Positions 6,371-11,966 of a stretch of DNA of 11,966 bases are shown one piece after another. Origin of the DNA: UBA3206 sp964548855. GTDB lineage: Bacteria > Bacillota_I > Bacilli_A > Acholeplasmatales > Anaeroplasmataceae. Position numbers and translations under genes: made by a program. The stretch is taken from the NCBI GenBank assembly GCA_964548855.1, contig CAZJSR010000032.1:1-11966 (forward strand), read 5' to 3'. Below the pieces are notes generated by a model, which was not told the DNA's origin, searched no databases, and worked only from the letters and a program-made list of their open reading frames with translations. Positions within the stretch are counted from its first letter, which is position 1; each line of letters begins with the position of its first letter.

Positions 6371-8470
6371 ATGGATATTTTATTAGATACTTTACAGTTT
6401 GGTATTCCTTATGCAATTTTAGCACTTGGTGTATTTATTTCATATCGAATATTAGACTTTGCAGACCTTTCATGTGAAGGTACATTCGTTTTTGGTGCTG
6501 CAATATCTATAGTAATGATAGCCAATGGAATAAATCCATGGATTGCGACAATAGGTGCAATATTAGGTGGATGTTTGGCTGGATTTATAACAGGTATTTT
6601 ACATACGAAACTTAAGATAAATGGTCTTTTATCAGGTATTATTACCATGACGGGATTATTCTCGATAAACCTTGTAATATTTGGTATAAATAAAGGTGAA
6701 CCTTTTAGTTTGACAGATACATTTAATTCATTTAGAACACTTAAAATATCTTTAGATACTGGAGATCCTACAATTTTTGGATTATTTGGTTCATTATTTG
6801 ATGTAAGAAAATATGGATTAATCTTAGAATTAGTCATAATTGCCGTAATCATAGTAGGTGTTTTATATCTATTCTTTGGTACAGAAGTAGGTATGTCAAT
6901 GCGAGCTTGTGGTATGAATCAAAAAATGGCACGAGCCCAAGGAATTAATACTACATTTTATATAATATTAGGACTTGTTATTTCAAATGCATTAATTGCT
7001 CTTTCTGGTTCTCTTTGTGCTCAAAGAGACTACACATGTTCTTCTACATCAGGAACTGGAATGATAGTAGTAGGACTTGCATCTATTATTATAGGTGAAG
7101 CGTTATTTGGAAAAAGAAGTTTCCTTAACTGGATAATTTCAGTAGCTTTAGGAGCTATTGTATATTATTTTATTATTTCAATTGTTTTATTCTTAGGTTT
7201 CCCAAGTCATTTATTAAAATTACTTTATGCAGTTTTAATAGTTATAATTCTTGTTGAGCCTATTGTTGTTCAAAAAATTAAAACTTGGTATAATAGTCCT
7301 AAATGTGTAAGAAAACGTGAAGCGAAAGCGAAACTAAAAGAAGATAAGTTAGAAGAAAAAATAGCTAACTTTACTGAAGAAGAAAAAATTGCATATGATA
7401 ATAAACAAAAACTAAAAGCAGAAAGATTAGAATTAAAGAAAACTAAAACTTTAGAGAAAGAAGAAAAATATAACAAGTCTCTAGAAAAGAAACGTCAAGC
7501 TATTCAATTAAAACTAAAAGAAAAATATGAAAAGAATTCATATAAAGAAAATGAAAAAGTTAGAAAACAAGAAGAAAAGTTTAAAAACAATCCTAAACTT
7601 AAAGAAAAGTATGATTTAAAACAAGCTAAGATACAAAAATCTATAGATGAAAGAAATGCTTATATAAAAGAAAACGGAATATTACATGTATCAAATGTTG
7701 TTAAAAAATTTAATCCAACAGGAAATCCACTTGATTTAAAGATTGCACTAAATGGAATTGATGTTAAGATTAAAGAAGGAGAATTTGTAACAATAATTGG
7801 TGGTAATGGTTCCGGTAAATCTACTTTCTTTAATACTGTAAGTGGTGTATATATACCTGAAGATGGAAATATTTTTATTAATTCAATGGATGTTACTAAA
7901 CTTCCTGAATATAAAAGAGCATTTTATATCGGACGTGTTGCACAAGATCCATATCAAGGTACTGCACATAATATGTCAATATTAGAAAATATGAGTATTG
8001 CGATGCGTCGTAATAAGAAGAAATCTTTACGTTGGGGATTTAATGTAGCTAATACAGAATTATTTACAAAACAAATAGAAGAATTAGAGCTTGGACTTGA
8101 AAATAGAATGACATCTAAAATTGGTACTTTATCTGGAGGACAAAGACAAGCTGTTACATTATTAATGGCAACTCTTCAAAGACCTGATGTGTTATTCTTA
8201 GATGAACATACTGCCGCTCTTGACCCTAAGACTGCGAAAACAGTATTAGAGTTAACTGATAAAATAGTTAAAGAAAATAATCTTACAGCTGTAATGGTTA
8301 CGCATAATATGAAAGATGCGATTAAATATGGTAATAGATTATTAATGTTTAATAATGGTAAGATTATATATGATGTAAGTGGTCCTGAAAAAGAAAATTT
8401 AACAGTTGAAGAACTTCTTAGAAAATTTGAAAATAAAGTTGAATTTTCTGACAAAGACATTTTAGGATAA
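6371..8470 (+). CDS. Fused ABC importer: permease + charged linker + ATPase
   Basis: One 699-residue chain that normally would be two proteins. Residues 1 to about 300 are a hydrophobic permease of the branched-chain amino acid/ribose type (PF02653-like, COG4120), with about eight or nine membrane segments, starting FGIPYAILALGVFISYRILDF. Residues about 301-435 are a very Lys/Glu-rich, probably helical linker with no membrane segments; KLKEKY occurs twice (381-386, 409-414). Residues about 436-699 are a full ABC ATPase: Walker A GGNGSGKST (477-485), Q-loop Gln525, LSGGQ (587-591), Walker B VLFLDE (607-612) followed by HTAALDPKTA, H-loop His645. The LDEHTAALD form is typical of COG1101, the usual partner of this permease. 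Two copies of this chain would make a complete transporter. It is the second gene of the operon, 11 bases after the binding protein, with a weak AGG ribosome site, and is followed by a terminator. No stop interrupts the frame. Confidence 0.9.
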   Translation: MDILLDTLQFGIPYAILALGVFISYRILDFADLSCEGTFVFGAAISIVMIANGINPWIATIGAILGGCLAGFITGILHTKLKINGLLSGIITMTGLFSINLVIFGINKGEPFSLTDTFNSFRTLKISLDTGDPTIFGLFGSLFDVRKYGLILELVIIAVIIVGVLYLFFGTEVGMSMRACGMNQKMARAQGINTTFYIILGLVISNALIALSGSLCAQRDYTCSSTSGTGMIVVGLASIIIGEALFGKRSFLNWIISVALGAIVYYFIISIVLFLGFPSHLLKLLYAVLIVIILVEPIVVQKIKTWYNSPKCVRKREAKAKLKEDKLEEKIANFTEEEKIAYDNKQKLKAERLELKKTKTLEKEEKYNKSLEKKRQAIQLKLKEKYEKNSYKENEKVRKQEEKFKNNPKLKEKYDLKQAKIQKSIDERNAYIKENGILHVSNVVKKFNPTGNPLDLKIALNGIDVKIKEGEFVTIIGGNGSGKSTFFNTVSGVYIPEDGNIFINSMDVTKLPEYKRAFYIGRVAQDPYQGTAHNMSILENMSIAMRRNKKKSLRWGFNVANTELFTKQIEELELGLENRMTSKIGTLSGGQRQAVTLLMATLQRPDVLFLDEHTAALDPKTAKTVLELTDKIVKENNLTAVMVTHNMKDAIKYGNRLLMFNNGKIIYDVSGPEKENLTVEELLRKFENKVEFSDKDILG

Positions 8471-8477
8471 TTATTAG

Positions 8478-8505
8478 AGGAATATCAAATGATATTCCTT
8501 TTTTT
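8478..8505 (+). terminator. Intrinsic terminator after the importer operon
   Basis: A perfect 9-bp stem AGGAATATC (8478-8486) and GATATTCCT (8491-8499), with an AAAT loop, leads into a run of T. It lies 7 bases after the TAA. Its last T is also the first base of the upstream operator-like repeat. Confidence 0.93.
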
Positions 8506-8525
8506 ATATGACAAAATGTCATATA
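8505..8525 (+). promoter_or_regulatory. Operator-like palindrome, repeat copy 1
   Basis: A perfect inverted repeat with 9-bp arms, TATATGACA and TGTCATATA, around AAA. It lies just upstream of the -35 of the four-gene operon. This is the right size and place for a dimeric regulator; the Xre protein encoded at 9188 is the obvious candidate (inference). Confidence 0.65.
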
Positions 8526-8546
8526 TAATTGACAAAAAGTAATATA
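8526..8546 (+). promoter_or_regulatory. Operator-like element, repeat copy 2 (overlaps -35)
   Basis: This 21-bp element directly follows copy 1 and matches it at 17 of 21 positions in the same orientation (core TTGACAAAAAGT against ATGACAAAATGT). It is a less perfect palindrome. It contains the -35 box TTGACA, so a protein bound here would block RNA polymerase. The 21-bp period places both sites on one face of the helix. Confidence 0.55.
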
Positions 8547-8557
8547 GAGTATATACT
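8529..8557 (+). promoter_or_regulatory. Near-consensus promoter of the Xre/ABC operon
   Basis: A perfect -35 TTGACA (8529-8534), an optimal 17-base spacer, and TATACT (8552-8557) as -10. The -10 also lies in a perfect 10-bp palindrome, AGTATATACT (8548-8557). This is the strongest promoter in the window by consensus match, which fits a gene set held down by a repressor. Confidence 0.8.
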
Positions 8558-8563
8558 AATTAT

Positions 8564-8572
8564 AAAGAGGAA
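8564..8572 (+). promoter_or_regulatory. Ribosome binding site fixing the non-ATG start
   Basis: AAAGAGGAA lies 8 bases before ATA at 8581. It is nearly the same as the site of the binding-protein gene (AAAGAGGAG, 9 bases before its ATG). This supports initiation at 8581 although no ATG, GTG or TTG is present there. Confidence 0.7.
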
Positions 8573-8580
8573 GTGATATT

Positions 8581-9201
8581 ATAAAAAAACGTATAATATG
8601 GAATATAACGCTTCTAGTTATAACATGCAGTATTTTAGTTCTTTGTATTATATATTCTAAGATTAATAATTTAGATTCATATTATGAAATTGGATTTCTT
8701 ACTGGCTTTTTAATTGTTGTAATTATTGGATTAATAAACAATATAAGAAAAAAAGAAGATGCTATATTTGATGAAAGGCAACTTCAAGCTAGAGGTGAGT
8801 CTTATAAATATTCATATATTTCATTAATTATTTGCTTATTACTAGATGGCATTATACGAGAATTTTTTGAAATAAAATGGGCTAATTATTTTACTTCAGT
8901 ATGTATTTGGATATTGGTTTCATGTTTAATATTTGTAGTATTTGCAATTATTAATGATGCTTATGAAACTATAAATAATCAGAAAAAAACTAATTATATT
9001 GTACTATTAGTATTAGGGATTATAAATCTTTTGATTTCTATTATGAGTATGATTAATAAAGAATTTATTGAAAATAATGAGCTTACATCATATTCACTTA
9101 ATTTCTTTTGCGGAGTTATGATAACTTCTATAGGAATTGTAGGTTTAATTAAGAAGAAATTAGATACTAAAAAGGAATGTGATATAAATGAAGAATCTTA
9201 A
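8581..9201 (+). CDS. Six-helix membrane protein of unknown function, non-ATG start (ATA or ATT)
   Basis: A 206-residue integral membrane protein; I do not recognise a named family. Six hydrophobic segments lie at about 4-24, 34-53, 75-91, 103-124, 132-152 and 164-183. Between segments 2 and 3 lies a charged loop with DERQLQARGESYKYSY (63-78), which looks like a conserved motif. The frame opens after a TAA at 8563-8565 and contains no ATG, GTG, CTG or TTG until a TTG at 8914. Starting there would discard three helices and the motif. ATA at 8581, placed as ATA-AAA-AAA-CGT (like a normal MKKR start) behind a strong ribosome site, is the best start; ATT at 8578 is the alternative. It is the first gene of the operon and overlaps the Xre gene by 14 bases. 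It may sense a signal or help the transporter, but that is inference. The start could also be a loss-of-function change from ATG. Confidence 0.75.
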   Translation: MKKRIIWNITLLVITCSILVLCIIYSKINNLDSYYEIGFLTGFLIVVIIGLINNIRKKEDAIFDERQLQARGESYKYSYISLIICLLLDGIIREFFEIKWANYFTSVCIWILVSCLIFVVFAIINDAYETINNQKKTNYIVLLVLGIINLLISIMSMINKEFIENNELTSYSLNFFCGVMITSIGIVGLIKKKLDTKKECDINEES

Positions 9202-9388
9202 ATTAAAAGCTGCAAGAGCGGCATTAGATTTATCACAAGAACAATTAGCTAATAGAGTTGGAGTAACTAGACAAACGATGAATCAAATTGAGTCTGGTAC
9301 TTATAATCCAACAATTAAATTATGTATTTCTATATGTAAAGAATTAAATAAAACTCTAGATGAATTATTTTGGGAAGAGGAGAAATGA
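9188..9388 (+). CDS. Small Xre-family HTH transcriptional regulator
   Basis: A 66-residue protein that is almost entirely one Cro/CI-type helix-turn-helix domain. SQEQLANRVGVTRQTMNQIE (16-35) covers helices 2 and 3, followed by SGTYNPTIKLCISICKELN, the standard remainder of the fold, and a short acidic tail. It has no sensor or oligomerisation domain, which is typical of the 60-70 residue Xre regulators found with ABC exporters and small membrane proteins. It starts 14 bases inside the end of the membrane-protein gene, with AAAGGA at 9171-9176 as ribosome site, so translation is probably coupled. It ends in TGA, the only TGA stop in the window. It probably binds the repeats at 8505-8546 and controls its own operon (inference from position and palindromy). 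Confidence 0.92.
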   Translation: MKNLKLKAARAALDLSQEQLANRVGVTRQTMNQIESGTYNPTIKLCISICKELNKTLDELFWEEEK

Positions 9389-9392
9389 AAAA

Positions 9393-10118
9393 ATGTTAGA
9401 AATAAAGAATTTTAGACATGCTTATGATGAAAATAAAGTAGCGGTTGATAATTTATCAATTACGATTGAAGCAGGTGATATTTATGGCTTTGTTGGGCAT
9501 AACGGTGCTGGAAAATCAACTACCATTAAGGCTTGTGTTGGTATTTTAGATATTAAGGATGGGGATATTTTATTTGATGGTAAATCTATTAAAGATAAAA
9601 CTATCGAATGCAAAAAAGAATTTGCATATATACCAGATAACCCAGATTTATATGAAGTATTAACAGGGATACAATATTTAAATTTTGTGTGCGATATTTA
9701 TGATGTTAAAGATAATAGATTAGAGACTATTGAAAAATATGCAGATATTTTTGAAATAAAAAATGATCTTTCAAGTCAAATTAAATCATATTCACATGGT
9801 ATGAAACAAAAATTAGCGATTATTGGTGCATTAATTCATAAGCCGAAATTTTTAATAATGGATGAGCCTTTTGTTGGCCTTGATCCTAAGGCATCATACC
9901 AAGTAAAAGAAATGATGAAAGAAGTTGCTAGAAATGGTGGTTCGATCTTTTTTTCAAGCCATGTACTTGAAACTGTTGAAAAAATATGTAATAAGGTTGC
10001 GATTATCAAAGAGGGTAAATTAGTTGCATCAGGATATATAGATGATGTAAAGGGCGATTCTTCATTAGAAAATTTATTCTTAGATTTACTTGATGGTAAT
10101 ACTACAGATGAGGTGTAA
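9393..10118 (+). CDS. ABC transporter ATP-binding protein (ABC-2 exporter type)
   Basis: A 241-residue ATPase that would power the permease encoded next. Motifs numbered from the chosen Met: Walker A GHNGAGKST (35-43), a Q-loop region reading AYIPDNPDLYEVLTG in which Gln is replaced (usual for ABC-2 exporter ATPases), a divergent signature YSHGMKQ (133-139) in place of LSGGQ, Walker B FLIMDEP (153-159) and H-loop His190. An in-frame ATG at 9360 lies inside the Xre gene without a ribosome site. ATG at 9393 gives MLEIKNFRHAY, the normal beginning of the fold, behind AGAGGAG (9376-9382), so 9393 is chosen. It follows the Xre stop by 4 bases and ends 1 base before the permease ATG, so it is tightly coupled. 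The substrate is unknown; relatives of this arrangement export peptides or toxic compounds. Confidence 0.92.
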   Translation: MLEIKNFRHAYDENKVAVDNLSITIEAGDIYGFVGHNGAGKSTTIKACVGILDIKDGDILFDGKSIKDKTIECKKEFAYIPDNPDLYEVLTGIQYLNFVCDIYDVKDNRLETIEKYADIFEIKNDLSSQIKSYSHGMKQKLAIIGALIHKPKFLIMDEPFVGLDPKASYQVKEMMKEVARNGGSIFFSSHVLETVEKICNKVAIIKEGKLVASGYIDDVKGDSSLENLFLDLLDGNTTDEV

Positions 10119-10119
10119 T

Positions 10120-11700
10120 ATGAGTCAATTCTTATCACTAACTAAAGTATTATTATTACATACATTTGCATTTAATAAAAATAGTAAAAAAGATTTTAAA
10201 AAGACAGCTGGAGTTTTAACTTCATTAATATTAATAGGTATTATATTTGGGATAATATCTGCATTTTATAATTATATTTTATACAATGTTTTTGAAGTAT
10301 CAAACAATTTAAAATATTATCTTCCGATGGTTTATATTCTATCTACAGTGTTGATTCTTATTACAGGTATAACGAAGGTAAGTAGTACTCTTTTTGGTGC
10401 AAAAGATTATGAAATTCTTGAAAGTATGCCATTAAAGCATAGTTCAATAATATTAAGTAAAGTATTTGTTTTATATATTTATGAGTTGGTATTTTCTATT
10501 TTTATTTTATTACCAGCGATTATTATTTCATCTATTTATCATTATAATACAACGGTTTTGATATTTGGTATATTATCCATGTTTTTTTTACCAACATTTC
10601 CGTTGTTAATTGGAGCTATTTTAGGGCTACCATTATCTGTTCTTTTTAAATCTAAGTATGGTTCAATAATTACTACGATATTATATGTCATATTTATTAT
10701 CATATTAATGTTTTTTGTTTATGCAAAAAGTAATGATGTAGCAAAAGGACAAATGTATTCAAATATTGTCTTAAATATTAATAAATATTATTTCATATCT
10801 GATTTTTTTACAAAAGGATTAAATGGAAGTATTTTATATATTAGTCTTTATATATTAAGTCATATTTTGTTTGTGATGATTTTCTTATTATTAACAATGT
10901 TTAGTTATAAAAAAATAAATTGTAATCTTTTAGGTAAAAATTTTAAAACTAACTATGTATCAAAAAAACTAGATAATAGTAGTATTGGTATTGCAATTAT
11001 AAAAAAAGATTTGAAAACCTTATTTAGTAATAATGGGTACTTATTAAATTCACTTGTAGGTGGAATTGTAAGTATATTAATGGTTGTGATAATGTATATT
11101 TCTTTTACTCAAGTACCTATTGCAGAAGAAGAACTTAATGAAATAATGAAAGTAATGGTTCCATATATGGCTATATTGATATGTTTTGGAATAGGTATGG
11201 CTCCATTATCTAATTCTAATATATCAATTGAAGGTGGCTCTTTTTGGATAATTAAGACAGCACCAATTAAACCAATTGTAGTTGTTAAATATAAAGTGTT
11301 ATTATCTATCTTAATAAATATTCCGTTCTCTATTATTTCCTCAGTATTGTCTAGTATATTATTTAAAGCTGATCTAATTAGTGCTATATTTATTGTTTTA
11401 GTACCATTATTATTTATAATCTTTATTTCAGTTTTAGGAATGAATATTCAATTATCACATCCTAAATTGAATTATAAAAATATACAAGAGGTTTATAAAA
11501 ATAGTTTTTCAGTAGTAATAGTAATGTTACTTGGATTTCTTGTGGAAATAGCTATGGTAGGATTAGTTATATTATTTAGTATATATGTGAATTTATATAT
11601 TGCATATGTTGTTATAATACTTCTATTAATTATGTTAATAACATTATTGTCTATATATTTATATAAAACATGTGATAGAAAATATCGTAATTTTAATTAA
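10120..11700 (+). CDS. ABC transporter permease, 12-helix (ABC_tran_2-like)
   Basis: A 526-residue membrane protein, the transport channel for the preceding ATPase. About twelve hydrophobic helices lie near 31-52, 68-88, 114-137, 145-172, 181-203, 236-262, 308-330, 346-365, 392-414, 420-440, 464-486 and 491-514, in two halves separated by a polar stretch (263-307). Each half holds a related segment: DYEILESMPLKHSSIILSKV in the first and GGSFWIIKTAPIKPIVVVKY in the second. This is characteristic of the large bacterial ABC permease family PF16949 (ABC_tran_2). An ATG at 10090 lies inside the ATPase gene; ATG at 10120 follows AGGTG (10111-10115) and is preferred. It is the last gene of the operon, with a terminator about 37 bases after the TAA. 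The cargo cannot be read from the sequence. Confidence 0.85.
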   Translation: MSQFLSLTKVLLLHTFAFNKNSKKDFKKTAGVLTSLILIGIIFGIISAFYNYILYNVFEVSNNLKYYLPMVYILSTVLILITGITKVSSTLFGAKDYEILESMPLKHSSIILSKVFVLYIYELVFSIFILLPAIIISSIYHYNTTVLIFGILSMFFLPTFPLLIGAILGLPLSVLFKSKYGSIITTILYVIFIIILMFFVYAKSNDVAKGQMYSNIVLNINKYYFISDFFTKGLNGSILYISLYILSHILFVMIFLLLTMFSYKKINCNLLGKNFKTNYVSKKLDNSSIGIAIIKKDLKTLFSNNGYLLNSLVGGIVSILMVVIMYISFTQVPIAEEELNEIMKVMVPYMAILICFGIGMAPLSNSNISIEGGSFWIIKTAPIKPIVVVKYKVLLSILINIPFSIISSVLSSILFKADLISAIFIVLVPLLFIIFISVLGMNIQLSHPKLNYKNIQEVYKNSFSVVIVMLLGFLVEIAMVGLVILFSIYVNLYIAYVVIILLLIMLITLLSIYLYKTCDRKYRNFN

Positions 11701-11736
11701 TTGAATAGTTCGTTTTGTTTTCGACAGAAAAGTAAT

Positions 11737-11787
11737 AAAGAGTTTTGATAAATGGCTTATTTTAGCCATTTGTTAAACTCTTTTTTT
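11737..11787 (+). terminator. Large intrinsic terminator of the Xre/ABC operon
   Basis: The arms 11738-11757 and 11764-11782 pair as AAGAGTTT/AAACTCTT and AAATGGCT/AGCCATTT around a small internal loop. A run of T at 11781-11787 follows. The remaining DNA on either side (11701-11736 and 11788-11911) is AT-rich; I see no gene in it. Confidence 0.9.
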
Positions 11788-11911
11788 GTTGTTAATAGTA
11801 GCATTTAAATTATTAAATATGTAAATGTTGTAAAATTAATAAAGAAATCTAATAGTTGAATTAATTCGTTATTATATTAATTATTCTATTTTATTTAAAT
11901 ATATAAACAAT

Positions 11912-11966
11912 TATAATAAAATTATCAAGTAGTGGAGTTATGGGATTATTTAAAGGTGAAACAAAA
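11912..11966 (+). pseudogene. Start of a second, 5'-truncated copy of the AAA/PD-(D/E)XK gene
   Basis: These 55 bases, up to the window edge, are identical to 1022-1076 and read in the same frame (SSSGVMGLFKGE). The frame is closed upstream by TAA at 11904-11906, with no start codon between. The ATPase half that should precede this segment is absent: 11788-11911 encodes nothing similar. The short stretch just before it (ATATAAACAATT) resembles copy 1 only if two one-base gaps are allowed. It could be a genuine decayed paralogue, a rearrangement junction or an assembly boundary. Confidence 0.6.

Noticed and set aside
6409..6852. 147-codon open frame on the - strand inside the permease part
   Set aside because: It lies wholly within a well-supported membrane-protein gene and has no ribosome site or recognisable domain. 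Open antisense frames are expected opposite AT-rich hydrophobic coding sequence. The other short - strand frames (e.g. 137-322, 404-619, 8176-8460, 9836-10138) are rejected for the same reason.
8914..9201. A 95-residue protein starting at TTG 8914
   Set aside because: The same frame stays open upstream to 8566 with coherent membrane-protein coding and a strong ribosome site at 8564-8572. No ribosome site precedes 8914.
9188..9388. Antitoxin of a toxin-antitoxin pair
   Set aside because: The small Xre gene has no adjacent small toxin gene. Its partners are a multi-pass membrane protein and ABC transporter subunits.
9360..9392. Upstream ATG for the ABC ATPase
   Set aside because: It would add eleven residues unlike the family N-terminus and has no ribosome site. 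AGAGGAG at 9376-9382 points to 9393.
10090..10119. Upstream ATG for the ABC permease
   Set aside because: It lies within the ATPase coding region, whereas AGGTG at 10111-10115 fits the ATG at 10120.
1..11966. Genetic code 4 (TGA as tryptophan) because of the Mollicute-like composition
   Set aside because: All tryptophans seen are TGG, no frame needs TGA read-through, and the Xre gene ends in TGA just before the next gene's start. The standard bacterial code is sufficient.
1..11966. CRISPR array, tRNA, rRNA or insertion-sequence transposase
   Set aside because: No regularly spaced repeats, no tRNA- or rRNA-like sequence and no transposase motifs were seen on either strand.

Overview
The window is an AT-rich stretch of bacterial DNA with nine recognisable coding sequences, all on the + strand. 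One is cut by the left edge, and a further fragment of the same gene type is cut by the right edge. Low GC, lipoproteins with Firmicute-type lipoboxes, strong Shine-Dalgarno sequences, intrinsic terminators and a small Xre regulator point to a low-GC Bacillota/Bacilli-like organism. A host-associated or gut relative is plausible because of the predicted polysaccharide acetylesterase, but that is inference. Standard bacterial code fits: the reading frames are open with TGA as a stop, and TGA ends one gene.

Layout. (1) 1-1445: a 5'-truncated AAA-ATPase-like/PD-(D/E)XK nuclease-like gene, followed by a hairpin terminator. (2) 1684-3618: a secreted lipoprotein with an FN3-like module, an SGNH acetylesterase domain (CE12/rhamnogalacturonan acetylesterase-like) and a C-terminal beta-rich module, followed by a terminator. 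(3) 3700-5253: an ABC-F ribosome-associated ATPase. (4) 5361-8470: a two-gene ABC importer operon, a substrate-binding lipoprotein (TrpX-like family) and a protein in which permease and ATPase are fused through a long lysine/glutamate-rich linker. It has an extended -10 promoter, a cre/LacI-like operator candidate and a perfect hairpin terminator. (5) 8505-11700: a four-gene operon of a six-helix membrane protein that can only start at ATA or ATT, a 66-residue Xre regulator, an ABC ATPase and a 12-helix ABC permease. It is driven by a near-consensus promoter overlapped by two back-to-back 21-bp operator-like repeats and closed by a large terminator. (6) 11701-11966: intergenic DNA, then the last 55 bases repeat 1022-1076 exactly.

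How they fit together. Unit 4 is a self-contained uptake system for a small molecule, probably an aromatic amino acid or similar. Unit 5 looks like a self-regulated export or self-protection module of the Xre plus ABC-2 type. Unit 2 probably deacetylates plant or host polysaccharide outside the cell. The AAA/PD-(D/E)XK gene differs from its neighbour in codon use and exists in at least one more (partial) copy, so it looks like a mobile or multicopy element. The most noteworthy points are the non-ATG start with its tandem operators, the fused ABC importer, and the exact 55-base repeat at the right edge. That repeat may be a truncated paralogue, a rearrangement junction or an assembly-graph boundary.
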